DNA of 63,860 nucleotides. Source: Clostridia bacterium. GTDB lineage: Bacteria > Bacillota > Clostridia > TANB77 > CAG-465. Position 1 is the first letter of the stretch. The number at the start of each line of letters is the position of its first letter. This document shows, in pieces, positions 18,088 through 25,908 of the stretch. The stretch lies in the NCBI GenBank assembly GCA_028684095.1, contig JAQUGQ010000008.1:1-63860 (forward strand), in the 5' to 3' direction. The notes below the pieces were generated by a model. The model saw only the letters and a program-made list of their open reading frames with translations. It was not told where the DNA came from and made no database searches. The translations under genes and the position numbers were made by a program.

Positions 18088-18525
18088 TTATTCTTCATCT
18101 TCAATTTTAACTTCTCTTTTGTCAAATATTATTCCTTGTACATTTATATTAACTGATGCAACTTCTAGTCCAGTCATATTTTCTACAGCTTTTTTTACTG
18201 CATTTTGTGCTGACCATGCAACATCAGGTATTCTAACTCCATATTTAACATTAACATATAAATCTACTATAACTTTTTTACCTTCAAGTTCTATTTTAAC
18301 ACCCTTAGCATATTTTTTATTTGATCCTAATATTTGGTTAAGTCCATCAACAAAACCTAAAGTCATACCAGCAATTCCTTCAACCTCAGCAGCTGCAAGA
18401 CCTGCAATAATTCCTATTACATCTTCTGAAATATTTAAGTTTGTAGCAATTTCAATATTTGTATCTGCATCTAAAACTTCCTCTACTATTTGTTCATCTG
18501 TTTTTTCTACTATTTTTTTATTCAT
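18088..18525 (-). CDS. Asp23/Gls24 family alkaline-shock protein
   Basis: 145 residues with the family core ISEDVIGIIAGLAAAEVEGI, then the strands around KGVKIELEGKKVIVDLYV and the PDVAWSAQNAVKKAVENMTG helix. These envelope-stress proteins form membrane-attached assemblies. It is the first gene of the cluster down to xseB. A -10 TATAAT with a weak -35 (GTGACT) lies just upstream, and a small hairpin (TACAGAA with its complement) precedes the GGAGGA ribosome site. Confidence 0.93.
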   Translation of the reverse strand: MNKKIVEKTDEQIVEEVLDADTNIEIATNLNISEDVIGIIAGLAAAEVEGIAGMTLGFVDGLNQILGSNKKYAKGVKIELEGKKVIVDLYVNVKYGVRIPDVAWSAQNAVKKAVENMTGLEVASVNINVQGIIFDKREVKIEDEE

Positions 18526-18641
18526 AATATTTCCTCCTCTATACAGAATATAATTTCTGTATTCTTACATTTATATTATATACTATTTTAAGTTAAAAGT
18601 CACGTATTTATTAGGTATTTATGTTAATTTTCATTAAGTTA

Positions 18642-20084
18642 TCACATTATTCCATATCTTCTATCTACACCTTTTAATTTTTTATTAATTATTTTAGACC
18701 ATATTCTATACTCTTGCATATCTTTAGATACAATCTCGATATGATATATATCACTAGATAGTTTAATAATTCTTACTATATCTTTTTCCTCATAGTCAAT
18801 ATTTTCAATATATTTACTCATAATCGTCATATATGTTTGACCTTTTTTTTGCATCATTTTTGCATTTATATCAAATACCTTAGTATTATTTTTTACATCA
18901 ACAATTTCCACTTGAATATCTTTAATTTTATGTTGAATTCCATTTATAACTTTACTTTTTGTTTTTCCAGAAAATTCAAAAAAGTTAGGTATTATTTCTC
19001 TTATGTAATTAGGTATTTTAAAAACATCTAAATCTTGACAGTTTTGCTGTTTAGCTGGGAGTTCAAATATATAGTTTGATATATTGTTTAAATCTAATTT
19101 TTTAAATATAATAGTTTCTTGATCTGTATTTTCTTCTATAATTTTTGGCTCAATTGTATTTAGCCTTACTTTAGATTTAGTTAGTAACATAGTATTTAAA
19201 TCTACAACACCATTAAATAATTCTAGATTTTCTTCAATAGTTTCATCTAATTCATTTTCTTTAAAATCAGGTAAAATTTGTTTAGATTTTCTAGTGTTTT
19301 TTACTTTTTTATTACTAACACTAATTTTAGGTACTTTATCTTCTAGATTATCAATTTCAGTTTCAACTACATCAGATATATCAATTTCTATATTTGAACT
19401 AGATAAATCAACAATAGGTATATTAAATTCATTAGCTAGTATATCATCTTCTACTTTACTATTCTCTTCATTTTTGTTTAATTCTTTAGAATGTTTAATT
19501 TCTTTTTTTCCAAGAAATTCTGAAATACTTTTAATATTGTGTTCATACTGTTTATTTGAAAATATAACCTTAGTGTCTAACAGAGTTTGAATAAGATTTT
19601 TATCTAATTTTGTAAACTCTGTTTTTTTAAGTTCCATTAAATTTTTCAAATTATTCTTATACTCTTTGTTATCATTTTCATCATTAAGAGTATACTCAAC
19701 TCTGCAAAATACAGATAAGTCATTTACAAGTCCACCTTCAGACATATTTGACGGTGATAAATAAATACTAGCAATTTTTTCAGACTCAAATATATATATA
19801 TTTGATTCAAATTCTTTTAAATTATTATTATTATATACATAAATTTCTTTTGTATACTTTAAAATATCATCTAATAATCCTTTAGTAGTATTTTTTTTAT
19901 CTATACCCATAAACAAAATTATTTTTGATTTAGTATCTACTATACTCTCTTCTAATATATTAAACCCAGACTCTTTTAATGTACCAATAAACATGTAAAC
20001 TTTTTTTGGCTTTTTAGCCATCTCATCATCTATTAATTTAGCTAGATTTAATTCTTCACACTGAATTTTAAAGTCTAATTTCAT
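18642..20084 (-). CDS. Degenerate phospholipase-D-like protein
   Basis: 480 residues. Residues ~25-140 resemble one PLD/NgoFVII-type domain: FIGTLKESGFNILEES, KIILFMGIDKK, and a late SPSNMSEGGL that parallels the G-S-x-N-x-x-x-x-G-L end of the HKD motif. The catalytic His of H-x-K is missing (FESEK-IASIYL; only the Lys position remains), so nuclease activity is doubtful. The middle (~150-330) is acidic and low in order; the C-terminus (~380-480) has strands and ends KKLKGVDRRYGIM, perhaps a nucleic-acid-binding module. It has its own start with a strong ribosome site. Function unknown. Confidence 0.6.
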   Translation of the reverse strand: MKLDFKIQCEELNLAKLIDDEMAKKPKKVYMFIGTLKESGFNILEESIVDTKSKIILFMGIDKKNTTKGLLDDILKYTKEIYVYNNNNLKEFESNIYIFESEKIASIYLSPSNMSEGGLVNDLSVFCRVEYTLNDENDNKEYKNNLKNLMELKKTEFTKLDKNLIQTLLDTKVIFSNKQYEHNIKSISEFLGKKEIKHSKELNKNEENSKVEDDILANEFNIPIVDLSSSNIEIDISDVVETEIDNLEDKVPKISVSNKKVKNTRKSKQILPDFKENELDETIEENLELFNGVVDLNTMLLTKSKVRLNTIEPKIIEENTDQETIIFKKLDLNNISNYIFELPAKQQNCQDLDVFKIPNYIREIIPNFFEFSGKTKSKVINGIQHKIKDIQVEIVDVKNNTKVFDINAKMMQKKGQTYMTIMSKYIENIDYEEKDIVRIIKLSSDIYHIEIVSKDMQEYRIWSKIINKKLKGVDRRYGIM

Positions 20085-20168
20085 TTATTTAACCACCTCT
20101 ATAATATATAAATATATTTTACCATATTAAAAAAGATTTGCAAGCATTTCATATATAATACTAGTAAA

Positions 20169-20204
20169 AAATAACATTTTATATATTATAATAAAATGTT
20201 ATTT
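20169..20204 (-). terminator. Terminator after UPF0145 gene
   Basis: A 14-bp perfect stem AAATAACATTTTAT with its complement and an 8-nt loop, followed on the minus strand by TTTTTAC. Confidence 0.75.
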
Positions 20205-20228
20205 AGTTTAAATTTATGTTAATATTTA

Positions 20229-20558
20229 TTATTGAACTATAACTGCAGTTCCAGAAACTGTAACCATAAGCATACTACCACCTTGACCAAGTGTTTCATA
20301 GTCAACTTTAACTCCAACTATTGCATTAGCTCCAATATTATTAGCTCTTTGTTTTAACTCATTTATTGCATTAGCTCTTGCTAATACTAATTCATCTTCA
20401 TATGAACCTGAACGACCGCCAAATATATTTGTAATACCAGCTGTAAAATCTTTTATAAGGTTTACACCACTTACTACTTCCCCAAATATTACATCTTTAT
20501 ACTCAATTATTTTTTTACCTTCGATATTATTAGTTGTTGTTATTATTATTTTATCCAT
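20229..20558 (-). CDS. YbjQ/UPF0145 family heavy-metal-binding-domain protein
   Basis: 109 residues. The family hallmarks are clear: an [20 protein letters not shown] segment and [29 protein letters not shown], with a final VSGTAVIV strand. The function of YbjQ proteins is not settled; they form pentamers and are called heavy-metal-binding by family name only. I chose the ATG at 20558: the GGGGG ribosome site lies 8 nt before it, whereas the ATG at 20573 precedes that site. Confidence 0.9.
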   Translation of the reverse strand: MDKIIITTTNNIEGKKIIEYKDVIFGEVVSGVNLIKDFTAGITNIFGGRSGSYEDELVLARANAINELKQRANNIGANAIVGVKVDYETLGQGGSMLMVTVSGTAVIVQ

Positions 20559-20603
20559 ATTATATACCCCCATTTAAAATCACTACAATATTTCATTTCT
20601 TTC

Positions 20604-20858
20604 TTATTCATCTTTTTCAATTGCAACAGAAATAGTATCACCTGGCTGTTTGTTTATTATCTGTCTTATTTCTTAAGTTATTCCAATTAAATAACATTCA
20701 GACATATTTACAACTGAACCTCTATATATAAAATTATCAAATTTAACTCTTACTTTTACCCTTTTAGCTCCAAATAATTTTTCTATATCAAATGGAACTT
20801 CAATATACACACCATTTATACCTTGGTGTTTCTGTATAATATCATTAAAATTCAACAT
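20604..20858 (-). pseudogene. DUF1905 protein gene interrupted by one stop codon
   Basis: The first 61 codons (to YLIGIT) read as a DUF1905-type beta-barrel protein (VYIEVPFDIEKLFGAKRVKV, GSVVNMSECYLIGIT). A TAA at 20673-20675 stops the frame where relatives have Lys or Gln, and the same frame continues as EIRQIINKQPGDTISVAIEK to DE and a second stop at 20604. So a single nonsense change removes the last 23 residues of an 84-residue protein. It is either a recent pseudogene or a base-call error. A truncated product is possible but would lack the last strands of the barrel. Confidence 0.85.
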
Positions 20859-20881
20859 ATTTTCACCTCTACATTTACTAT

Positions 20882-21361
20882 TTAAATATTATCTAACAAT
20901 AAATTTGTATTCGTATCTAAACATGATATATATGATGCAATTTGTTTTTGATTACCGTCTATATTATAAAAACTATGAAAAGACGAATACAAAGGCTGAA
21001 ACAATTTTAAATTAAAATAGTCATCTGCATCTTTTGGTTTAGTTGATAATTTATCAAATAACCTAATATTTATTAGATCATCTTTAATATATCCTACTTT
21101 TCTAGTATTAGTAGTTTTCATTATTATTATTGAATATCCAAGTTCAACTTCTAAAAGTCTAATTATCATATCTAAAACTTGTTGATCTAAGTAATGAAAT
21201 GGTAAATATCCAGAATCAATTATTAATTCATCTCTATCATAAACATTATAATAGTAAATATAATCTCTAAAAAATCTTTCTAAATTTTGTTTTATTAATT
21301 TAAATCTTATTTCAGGATCTCTTGTTTTTAACATTCTCATTTTTTCTACATTTATTAACAT
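20882..21361 (-). CDS. Conserved-looking protein of unknown function
   Basis: 159 residues, soluble, helical N-terminal half (KTRDPEIRFKLIKQNLERFFRDY) followed by an alpha/beta part with LLEVELGYSIIIMKTTN. No family recognised. The start at 21361 (MLINVEKM) is preceded by GAGGAG at 7 nt; the upstream ATG at 21376 overlaps that site. The gene lies 23 bp upstream of the DUF1905 gene and may share its transcript. Confidence 0.65.
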   Translation of the reverse strand: MLINVEKMRMLKTRDPEIRFKLIKQNLERFFRDYIYYYNVYDRDELIIDSGYLPFHYLDQQVLDMIIRLLEVELGYSIIIMKTTNTRKVGYIKDDLINIRLFDKLSTKPKDADDYFNLKLFQPLYSSFHSFYNIDGNQKQIASYISCLDTNTNLLLDNI

Positions 21362-21422
21362 ATCTATACTCCTCATTTTTTTAATCGTGATTGTATTATA
21401 CCACTAAAACAGTGAAAATAAA

Positions 21423-21460
21423 AGAGCTAAATTCTAAAAATTAGAATTTGCCCTATATTA
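21423..21460 (-). terminator. Terminator after ywbE-like gene
   Basis: The minus strand has a stem of ~13 bp with one bulge (GGGCAAATTCTAA with TTAGAATTTAGCTC) and a T-rich exit (TTTTATTTT). Confidence 0.65.
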
Positions 21461-21480
21461 TTATGTTATTTATTATTATA

Positions 21481-21675
21481 TTATTCAATTATCTTTTGTA
21501 CTCTTCCAATTATTCCATCAGTTAGACGTACTTTTATTCCTCTAGGATGATTTAAGCTATTAGTTAATAAATCTTTAACTATTCCTTCTGTTAATTGTCC
21601 AGTTCTTTGGTGTTCTTTTTGTACTATCAATACTTTTGTACCCATATGTATATTATTTCTATTTGTTCCATTCAT
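21481..21675 (-). CDS. ywbE: YwbE-like protein (DUF2196)
   Basis: 64 residues, the usual length for YwbE, with the hallmark GTKVLIVQKEHQRTGQLTEG and HPRGIKVRLTDGIIGRVQ. The family is short and conserved in Bacillota; its function is unknown and the fold is predicted to be a small beta-barrel. A good GGAGGTAA ribosome site precedes the ATG. Confidence 0.9.
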   Translation of the reverse strand: MNGTNRNNIHMGTKVLIVQKEHQRTGQLTEGIVKDLLTNSLNHPRGIKVRLTDGIIGRVQKIIE

Positions 21676-21779
21676 ATAAATTACCTCCTTACCATATTTT
21701 ATTTAACAAAACAAAAAAATTCCTTGTTAAATTCTTTATTACATTACTTTTAATATAATATTTAAAATAATTTTATATC

Positions 21780-23213
21780 TTACTTTCCAAAGTCAAATTT
21801 CTTTTTATTATCTTGTTCTCTAGTTTCTTCATTATTTCTATTTTGTTCTCTCTCTAAATCTTTCTTAGCTATCTCGTCTAGACTATAAACTTTTTCTTTT
21901 AAAAATCCAATTATAGTTTCTTTTCCTAGTCTTTGGTCATTAATAACAGGAAATTTTTCATTTACCATTTGCCAAAAATTACTTTCGATTTTCGGATAAT
22001 CTATTACCATATTCAGCATATTTTCTGTGATACTTTCATCTTTTTCATTAAAATCCATTGAAATAGCTTTTATATCTTCAATTACAAAATTTATAAAATC
22101 TACTTTTGATTTCTGAGTAGGATTTGTTTTCCATAATTCCATAACTTTATTTTTTATTTCATCATTTTTTTTGTCATCCACTTTGTTTTTGAAAAATTCA
22201 TTGATATTTGGCAATAAATTTATAAAATCACTCATATAGTGTAATAAATCTTTTCCATCTATTGAACAACTTTCTAGTTCAGATATAATTTTATTAGAAC
22301 AAGTCAAATAATCTTTTAATGAATCTTCCAATCCCCTTGATGTAAATACTTTTTTAGCAATTTCAACTTGTTTTGAATATCTTTCTGGATGTTCAACTGT
22401 ATCTCCAACTTCTTCCATTACTAATCTTGAAATATATTCTGTACACCCTTCACTAATTTGATTATGCATAATTCTTTTATTAGGATTTTTTTCTAAATTT
22501 ATTTCTATTGTTGAAATCCCTCCAAATAAAATTGCTTCATTACTCAAAAATATATTATCTATATAATTCTGATATTCATTCATTGTTAAATCAGCACTTA
22601 GTAATGAATTTATATAAGTTGAATTTCCTTGTCTATAAATAATATTTTCTTTTAAATCTTTTCTTTCTACTAAACATTTCTCCATAACATGTGTCCACTC
22701 ATGAAAAATTGTGTGCCTAATATCTGATAAATTACTAAAATCTATTCCAGACAACTTCGTTCCATCTTTTAATGTTTGTTTATCATCAAATAATACTACT
22801 GCATCTTGTTGTATTTTATCATTTTCTTCATACGAAATAGTATGTGCACCAAAATTACTTTCAACTCTACATTGAGTTGTATATTTATTTGATGTAACAG
22901 CATTTTTATCATATTTTATATTATCATCTTGTTTCTTTTTAAAATCACCATATCTTAAAGTTCCCATTTGATTAGCTAACTTATCTATGACAAATTTTGC
23001 TTTTAATTGTACATTTGATAAATTTTCAATAGCCATTGCATACTCACACAAAAGCATCTTTGTTAATCCTTGTGAACTTTCATTTATTCCTAAATCCCAC
23101 TTTCCATTTTTACTTAAAATTATAGCATTTATATACTCTAATATTTCTTTTTTACCAGTATTTTCATATTTTAATAATGTATCATTAACTTTTTTTGATA
23201 AATCTTCTTCCAT
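21780..23213 (-). CDS. Putative zinc metallopeptidase (HEXXH), unknown family
   Basis: 477 residues with no signal peptide. Residues ~165-180 read RHTIFHEWTHVMEK, a canonical HEXXH zinc motif, and ~255-270 read SEGCTEYISRLVMEE, which could give the third ligand (Glu) of a gluzincin. The C-terminus is a charged coil (EKDLEREQNRNNEETREQ). Peptidase activity is inference from the motif. The gene stands alone, divergent from the plus-strand gene at 23560. Confidence 0.65.
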   Translation of the reverse strand: MEEDLSKKVNDTLLKYENTGKKEILEYINAIILSKNGKWDLGINESSQGLTKMLLCEYAMAIENLSNVQLKAKFVIDKLANQMGTLRYGDFKKKQDDNIKYDKNAVTSNKYTTQCRVESNFGAHTISYEENDKIQQDAVVLFDDKQTLKDGTKLSGIDFSNLSDIRHTIFHEWTHVMEKCLVERKDLKENIIYRQGNSTYINSLLSADLTMNEYQNYIDNIFLSNEAILFGGISTIEINLEKNPNKRIMHNQISEGCTEYISRLVMEEVGDTVEHPERYSKQVEIAKKVFTSRGLEDSLKDYLTCSNKIISELESCSIDGKDLLHYMSDFINLLPNINEFFKNKVDDKKNDEIKNKVMELWKTNPTQKSKVDFINFVIEDIKAISMDFNEKDESITENMLNMVIDYPKIESNFWQMVNEKFPVINDQRLGKETIIGFLKEKVYSLDEIAKKDLEREQNRNNEETREQDNKKKFDFGK

Positions 23214-23559
23214 AGATCAAAAACCTTTCTAAAAAATATAAAATTTTGTTACAATTATTTTTCGTATTTGCTTACACAAAGTATAACTCCAACACTTAAA
23301 TTTTCTATTGTTTTTTATTTTTGAGACAAATGTTACCTTTATTAGTATTTATTATATCACATACCAACAAAGGTAACAAGTATTTATTTTAAATTTTAAA
23401 TTATTATTATTATTACTAACTCTATGTTTAATATATATCTAAAATCACACAATATAAGTGCTTTTATCTATATTTTTTATTATATTAATATAATATGCTA
23501 TTGTAAATTATTACTTTTTAATATATAATTATATTAATAAAATAGAAAGGAGTAATTAT
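23214..23559. promoter_or_regulatory. Divergent intergenic region with inverted repeat and promoter
   Basis: 346 bp between divergent genes. An inverted repeat GTTACCTTT (starting ~23331) with AAAGGTAAC (ending ~23378) has a ~30-nt spacer and could be an operator. A plus-strand promoter TTGTAA (23501-23506), 17 bp, TATAAT (23524-23529) serves the 23560 gene. No ORF of note. Confidence 0.6.
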
Positions 23560-24030
23560 ATGAAAGATGAAGATGTATGTTGTCCAAGGTTTGACCCAAT
23601 AATCTGGGACAATAAACTTTTAGAATGGAATAACAAAAAATTTATAACTACTAAATTAGCTAGTTTCTTTTACATACCTATTGGTTTTGGCAAGGCTATG
23701 ACAAAATTAACAAAATGTATTGACAATGCAGGAGCCAACTTTGAAGATGCTCTTTGTTTATCAAATACTACATCTAAATGGAATATGAATTTATATTTAG
23801 CAGTAAACAAAGAAATACCAGGTGCTAAAAATTTAACATTGAGTGGGAATTTTTATAGCAAAGTATACGAAGGCTCTTATAAAAATATTGGCAAGTGGAT
23901 GGAAGATTTTAGTAATGCAATAAAAGAAAATGGATATGAACAAAAAAAAATATATATGTGGTATACAACTTGCCCTAAATGTGCTAAAAAATATGGTAAA
24001 AATTATGTAGTTTTTATATCAAAGATTTAA
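23560..24030 (+). CDS. GyrI-like/'hydrolase' family small protein
   Basis: 156 residues on the plus strand with MKDEDVCCPRFDP at the start, an LCLSNTTSKWNMNLYLAV core, YSKVYEGSYKNIGKWMEDF and CPKCAKKYGKNYVV at the end. I recognise it as a widespread small protein commonly annotated as a hydrolase; its alpha/beta pattern resembles the GyrI/SOUL effector-binding fold. The CC pair near the start and the C-terminal CxxC could bind metal. Activity is unproven. GGAG ribosome site; own promoter; ends at the bidirectional terminator 24142-24181. Confidence 0.75.
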   Translation: MKDEDVCCPRFDPIIWDNKLLEWNNKKFITTKLASFFYIPIGFGKAMTKLTKCIDNAGANFEDALCLSNTTSKWNMNLYLAVNKEIPGAKNLTLSGNFYSKVYEGSYKNIGKWMEDFSNAIKENGYEQKKIYMWYTTCPKCAKKYGKNYVVFISKI

Positions 24031-24072
24031 AAACTTACATGTATGTATTAAACTATTATTATCTATTGGTTA

Positions 24073-24121
24073 TACCCTTTCTTTTATCACTGGCATAGCC
24101 AGTGAGTGTGTATTTAGGGTA
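24073..24121 (+). ncRNA. Nested hairpin in 3' UTR, possible structured RNA
   Basis: An outer stem TACCCT (24073-24078) / AGGGTA (24116-24121) encloses an inner perfect 8-bp stem TCACTGGC / GCCAGTGA (24087-24105) with an ATA loop. It is GC-richer than its surroundings and lies between the 23560 gene and its terminator. It may be a transcript-stabilising element or a small RNA domain; there is no coding potential. Confidence 0.4.
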
Positions 24122-24141
24122 GTTCAAGGGCTAAAAAAACA

Positions 24142-24181
24142 AAAAAAAGAATATCATAATTAATTATGATATTCTTTTTTT
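24142..24181. terminator. Bidirectional terminator
   Basis: A perfect palindrome of ~20-bp arms (AAAAAAGAATATCATAATTA and its complement) lies between the plus-strand gene ending at 24030 and the minus-strand tRNA pair. Confidence 0.85.
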
Positions 24182-24237
24182 ATTATAATTACTACAAAAC
24201 CATCATTATAATAATATAGGTTCGAGTAATGTTTTAT

Positions 24238-24313
24238 TGGCTGGGATGGCTGGATTCGAACCAACGAAATGCTAGCGTCAAAGGCTAGTGCCTTACCACT
24301 TGGCGACATCCCA
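24238..24313 (-). tRNA. tRNA-Gln (UUG)
   Basis: A full cloverleaf on the minus strand: acceptor TGGGATG / CATCCCA, anticodon stem CTAGC/GCTAG with loop CTTTGAC (anticodon TTG), T-arm GGTTCGAATCC. Discriminator G and CCA (24238-24240) are encoded. Confidence 0.95.
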
Positions 24314-24328
24314 ATAAATAACATAATA

Positions 24329-24406
24329 TGGGGTGGATAATGGGGATTGAACCCACCACCTCTAGTGTCACAGACTAGCGCTCTAACCGAATGAGCTATA
24401 TCCACC
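24329..24406 (-). tRNA. tRNA-His (GUG)
   Basis: Minus-strand cloverleaf with acceptor GTGGATA / TATCCAC plus the extra 5' G(-1) opposite C73, typical of tRNA-His. Anticodon stem CTAGT/ACTAG, loop CTGTGAC (anticodon GTG). CCA is encoded. It lies 15 bp upstream of tRNA-Gln and is probably co-transcribed with it. Confidence 0.95.
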
Positions 24407-24565
24407 ACAAAGTTACTATTATATTTTAACTTATTTTTGCTTGTTTGTCAATATTTTATTCAAATTTTATTACAAAAAGCAAAAATATACCTGTTATTTG
24501 ACTTTGGGGATAACTAGTGAAATATATAAGTTTGAATATTTTATCTAGTTTACTATAAAACATTA

Positions 24566-25201
24566 TTATTTAAATTTACTTACTAACATATATATAGGAC
24601 CTTTTTCACAAAATTTACTCTCATATTCAGTTAAAACATTATCTATATTAGTTTTATGAAGATCAAGATAAATCTCTTCAAATTTAAATCCAAAATTGTT
24701 CATTGAAACTAATGTATATTGAAATAATTTTAGATTATCAGTTTTAATTCTAACATGCCCATCTTTTTTTAATACTTTTATATATTCTTTTAAAAACATT
24801 TCGTTTGTTAGTCTTCTCTTTTCATGTTTGAATTTAGGCCATGGATCGCTGAAATTCAAATATATTATATCAATTTGATTGTGATTAAAAAATTCATTTA
24901 TTTTTATAGCATCTAATGCCATTATATAAAGATTGTTTAATTTAATATCATTTTGAATTTCATACCTTGATATTTTTTTTGCTGCTAAAGCAAGTACTGA
25001 TTTAGATATTTCCACTCCTATATATATAGTATCTGGATTAGTTCGAGCCATTTTAGATATATACTCACCTTTTCCCATCCCTATTTCTATATTAACTTTT
25101 TGTTGTTCTTTCAATATTGTTTGCAATTGCTCTTTAGAATTTATATATTTATCATATTTATTCAAATCATTATCTGCATTCTTATTATACCTTGTTCTCA
25201 T
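24566..25201 (-). CDS. trmB: tRNA (guanine-N7)-methyltransferase TrmB
   Basis: 211 residues; makes m7G46 in tRNA with S-adenosylmethionine. Visible: NIEIGMGKGEYISKMA (SAM-binding), YIGVEISKSVLALA, and the family signature FSDPWPKFKHEKRRL (~125). It lies just upstream of two tRNA genes and 2 bp after the membrane protein gene at 25204. Confidence 0.95.
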   Translation of the reverse strand: MRTRYNKNADNDLNKYDKYINSKEQLQTILKEQQKVNIEIGMGKGEYISKMARTNPDTIYIGVEISKSVLALAAKKISRYEIQNDIKLNNLYIMALDAIKINEFFNHNQIDIIYLNFSDPWPKFKHEKRRLTNEMFLKEYIKVLKKDGHVRIKTDNLKLFQYTLVSMNNFGFKFEEIYLDLHKTNIDNVLTEYESKFCEKGPIYMLVSKFK

Positions 25202-25203
25202 TG

Positions 25204-25890
25204 TTATACTCCTGTAATTAATGCTGCCGTTACTACTATTATTGTAGATATCATAGCTGTAATTATTAAACCTTTATATTCTATTTTTATATTCAATTTT
25301 TCTCTTTTTTCTTTTTTAATTTGTCTTTTCTCTTTTATTTTATTTAATTTTACTTCGTTTTTTGTTGTCTCATATATTTGTTGTTTAACATCATCTAAAC
25401 CGAATGTAATTGATTGACTATATCTAAATTTTTTTGAAGAACACGTACAATAATATATACCTGCCGCTATTGCAAGTGACACTCCAAATATTTGTATTAT
25501 ACTACCAATACATGCTAATACCATATTAAATCCCGACATATTAATTATTTCTGTAGCTAGTATATATGGATATCCTATAATACCTACTACTGGTATAAAT
25601 GCATACGGTGTTATTCCAGAAAATATAAATAAAAAAACAAGAGGTATTTTTTCTTTCACAATAGTCATAAATATGTTTGACTGTTCTTGTGTACTACTTA
25701 ATTCAGTTAACAATTGATTTAATTGATCTAAATTATTAATAAAATTTGTCATAAAAACTGTAAAAAAAACCAATGATAGTATAAATACTATTATATGTTT
25801 TTTTCTTAGATTTTTATTATAAAAAGAAAAATATTTTTTTAACACACCTTTGAAATCACTAGAATGTGCTCTTTCTTTTTGTATTTTCAT
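25204..25890 (-). CDS. Membrane protein, possibly SpoIIM-like
   Basis: 228 residues with about four or five helices (~32-52, ~88-125, ~130-155, ~205-226) and a Lys/Glu-rich cytosolic segment (~165-200). The FIFSGITPYAFIPVVGIIGYPYI stretch recalls the SpoIIM/DUF95 family, but the match is only by eye. The gene sits between rnr (18 bp) and trmB (2 bp). Confidence 0.55.
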   Translation of the reverse strand: MKIQKERAHSSDFKGVLKKYFSFYNKNLRKKHIIVFILSLVFFTVFMTNFINNLDQLNQLLTELSSTQEQSNIFMTIVKEKIPLVFLFIFSGITPYAFIPVVGIIGYPYILATEIINMSGFNMVLACIGSIIQIFGVSLAIAAGIYYCTCSSKKFRYSQSITFGLDDVKQQIYETTKNEVKLNKIKEKRQIKKEKREKLNIKIEYKGLIITAMISTIIVVTAALITGV

Positions 25891-25908
25891 AGAATACCCC
25901 CAACTTTT

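Noticed and set aside
20604-20858. TAA reassigned to an amino acid
   Set aside because: TAA ends many clear genes here (for example clpC-region and nrnA), so a general reassignment is excluded.
24160-24408. 82-residue ORF over the tRNA pair
   Set aside because: It is an open frame across tRNA-Gln and tRNA-His, with no coding evidence.
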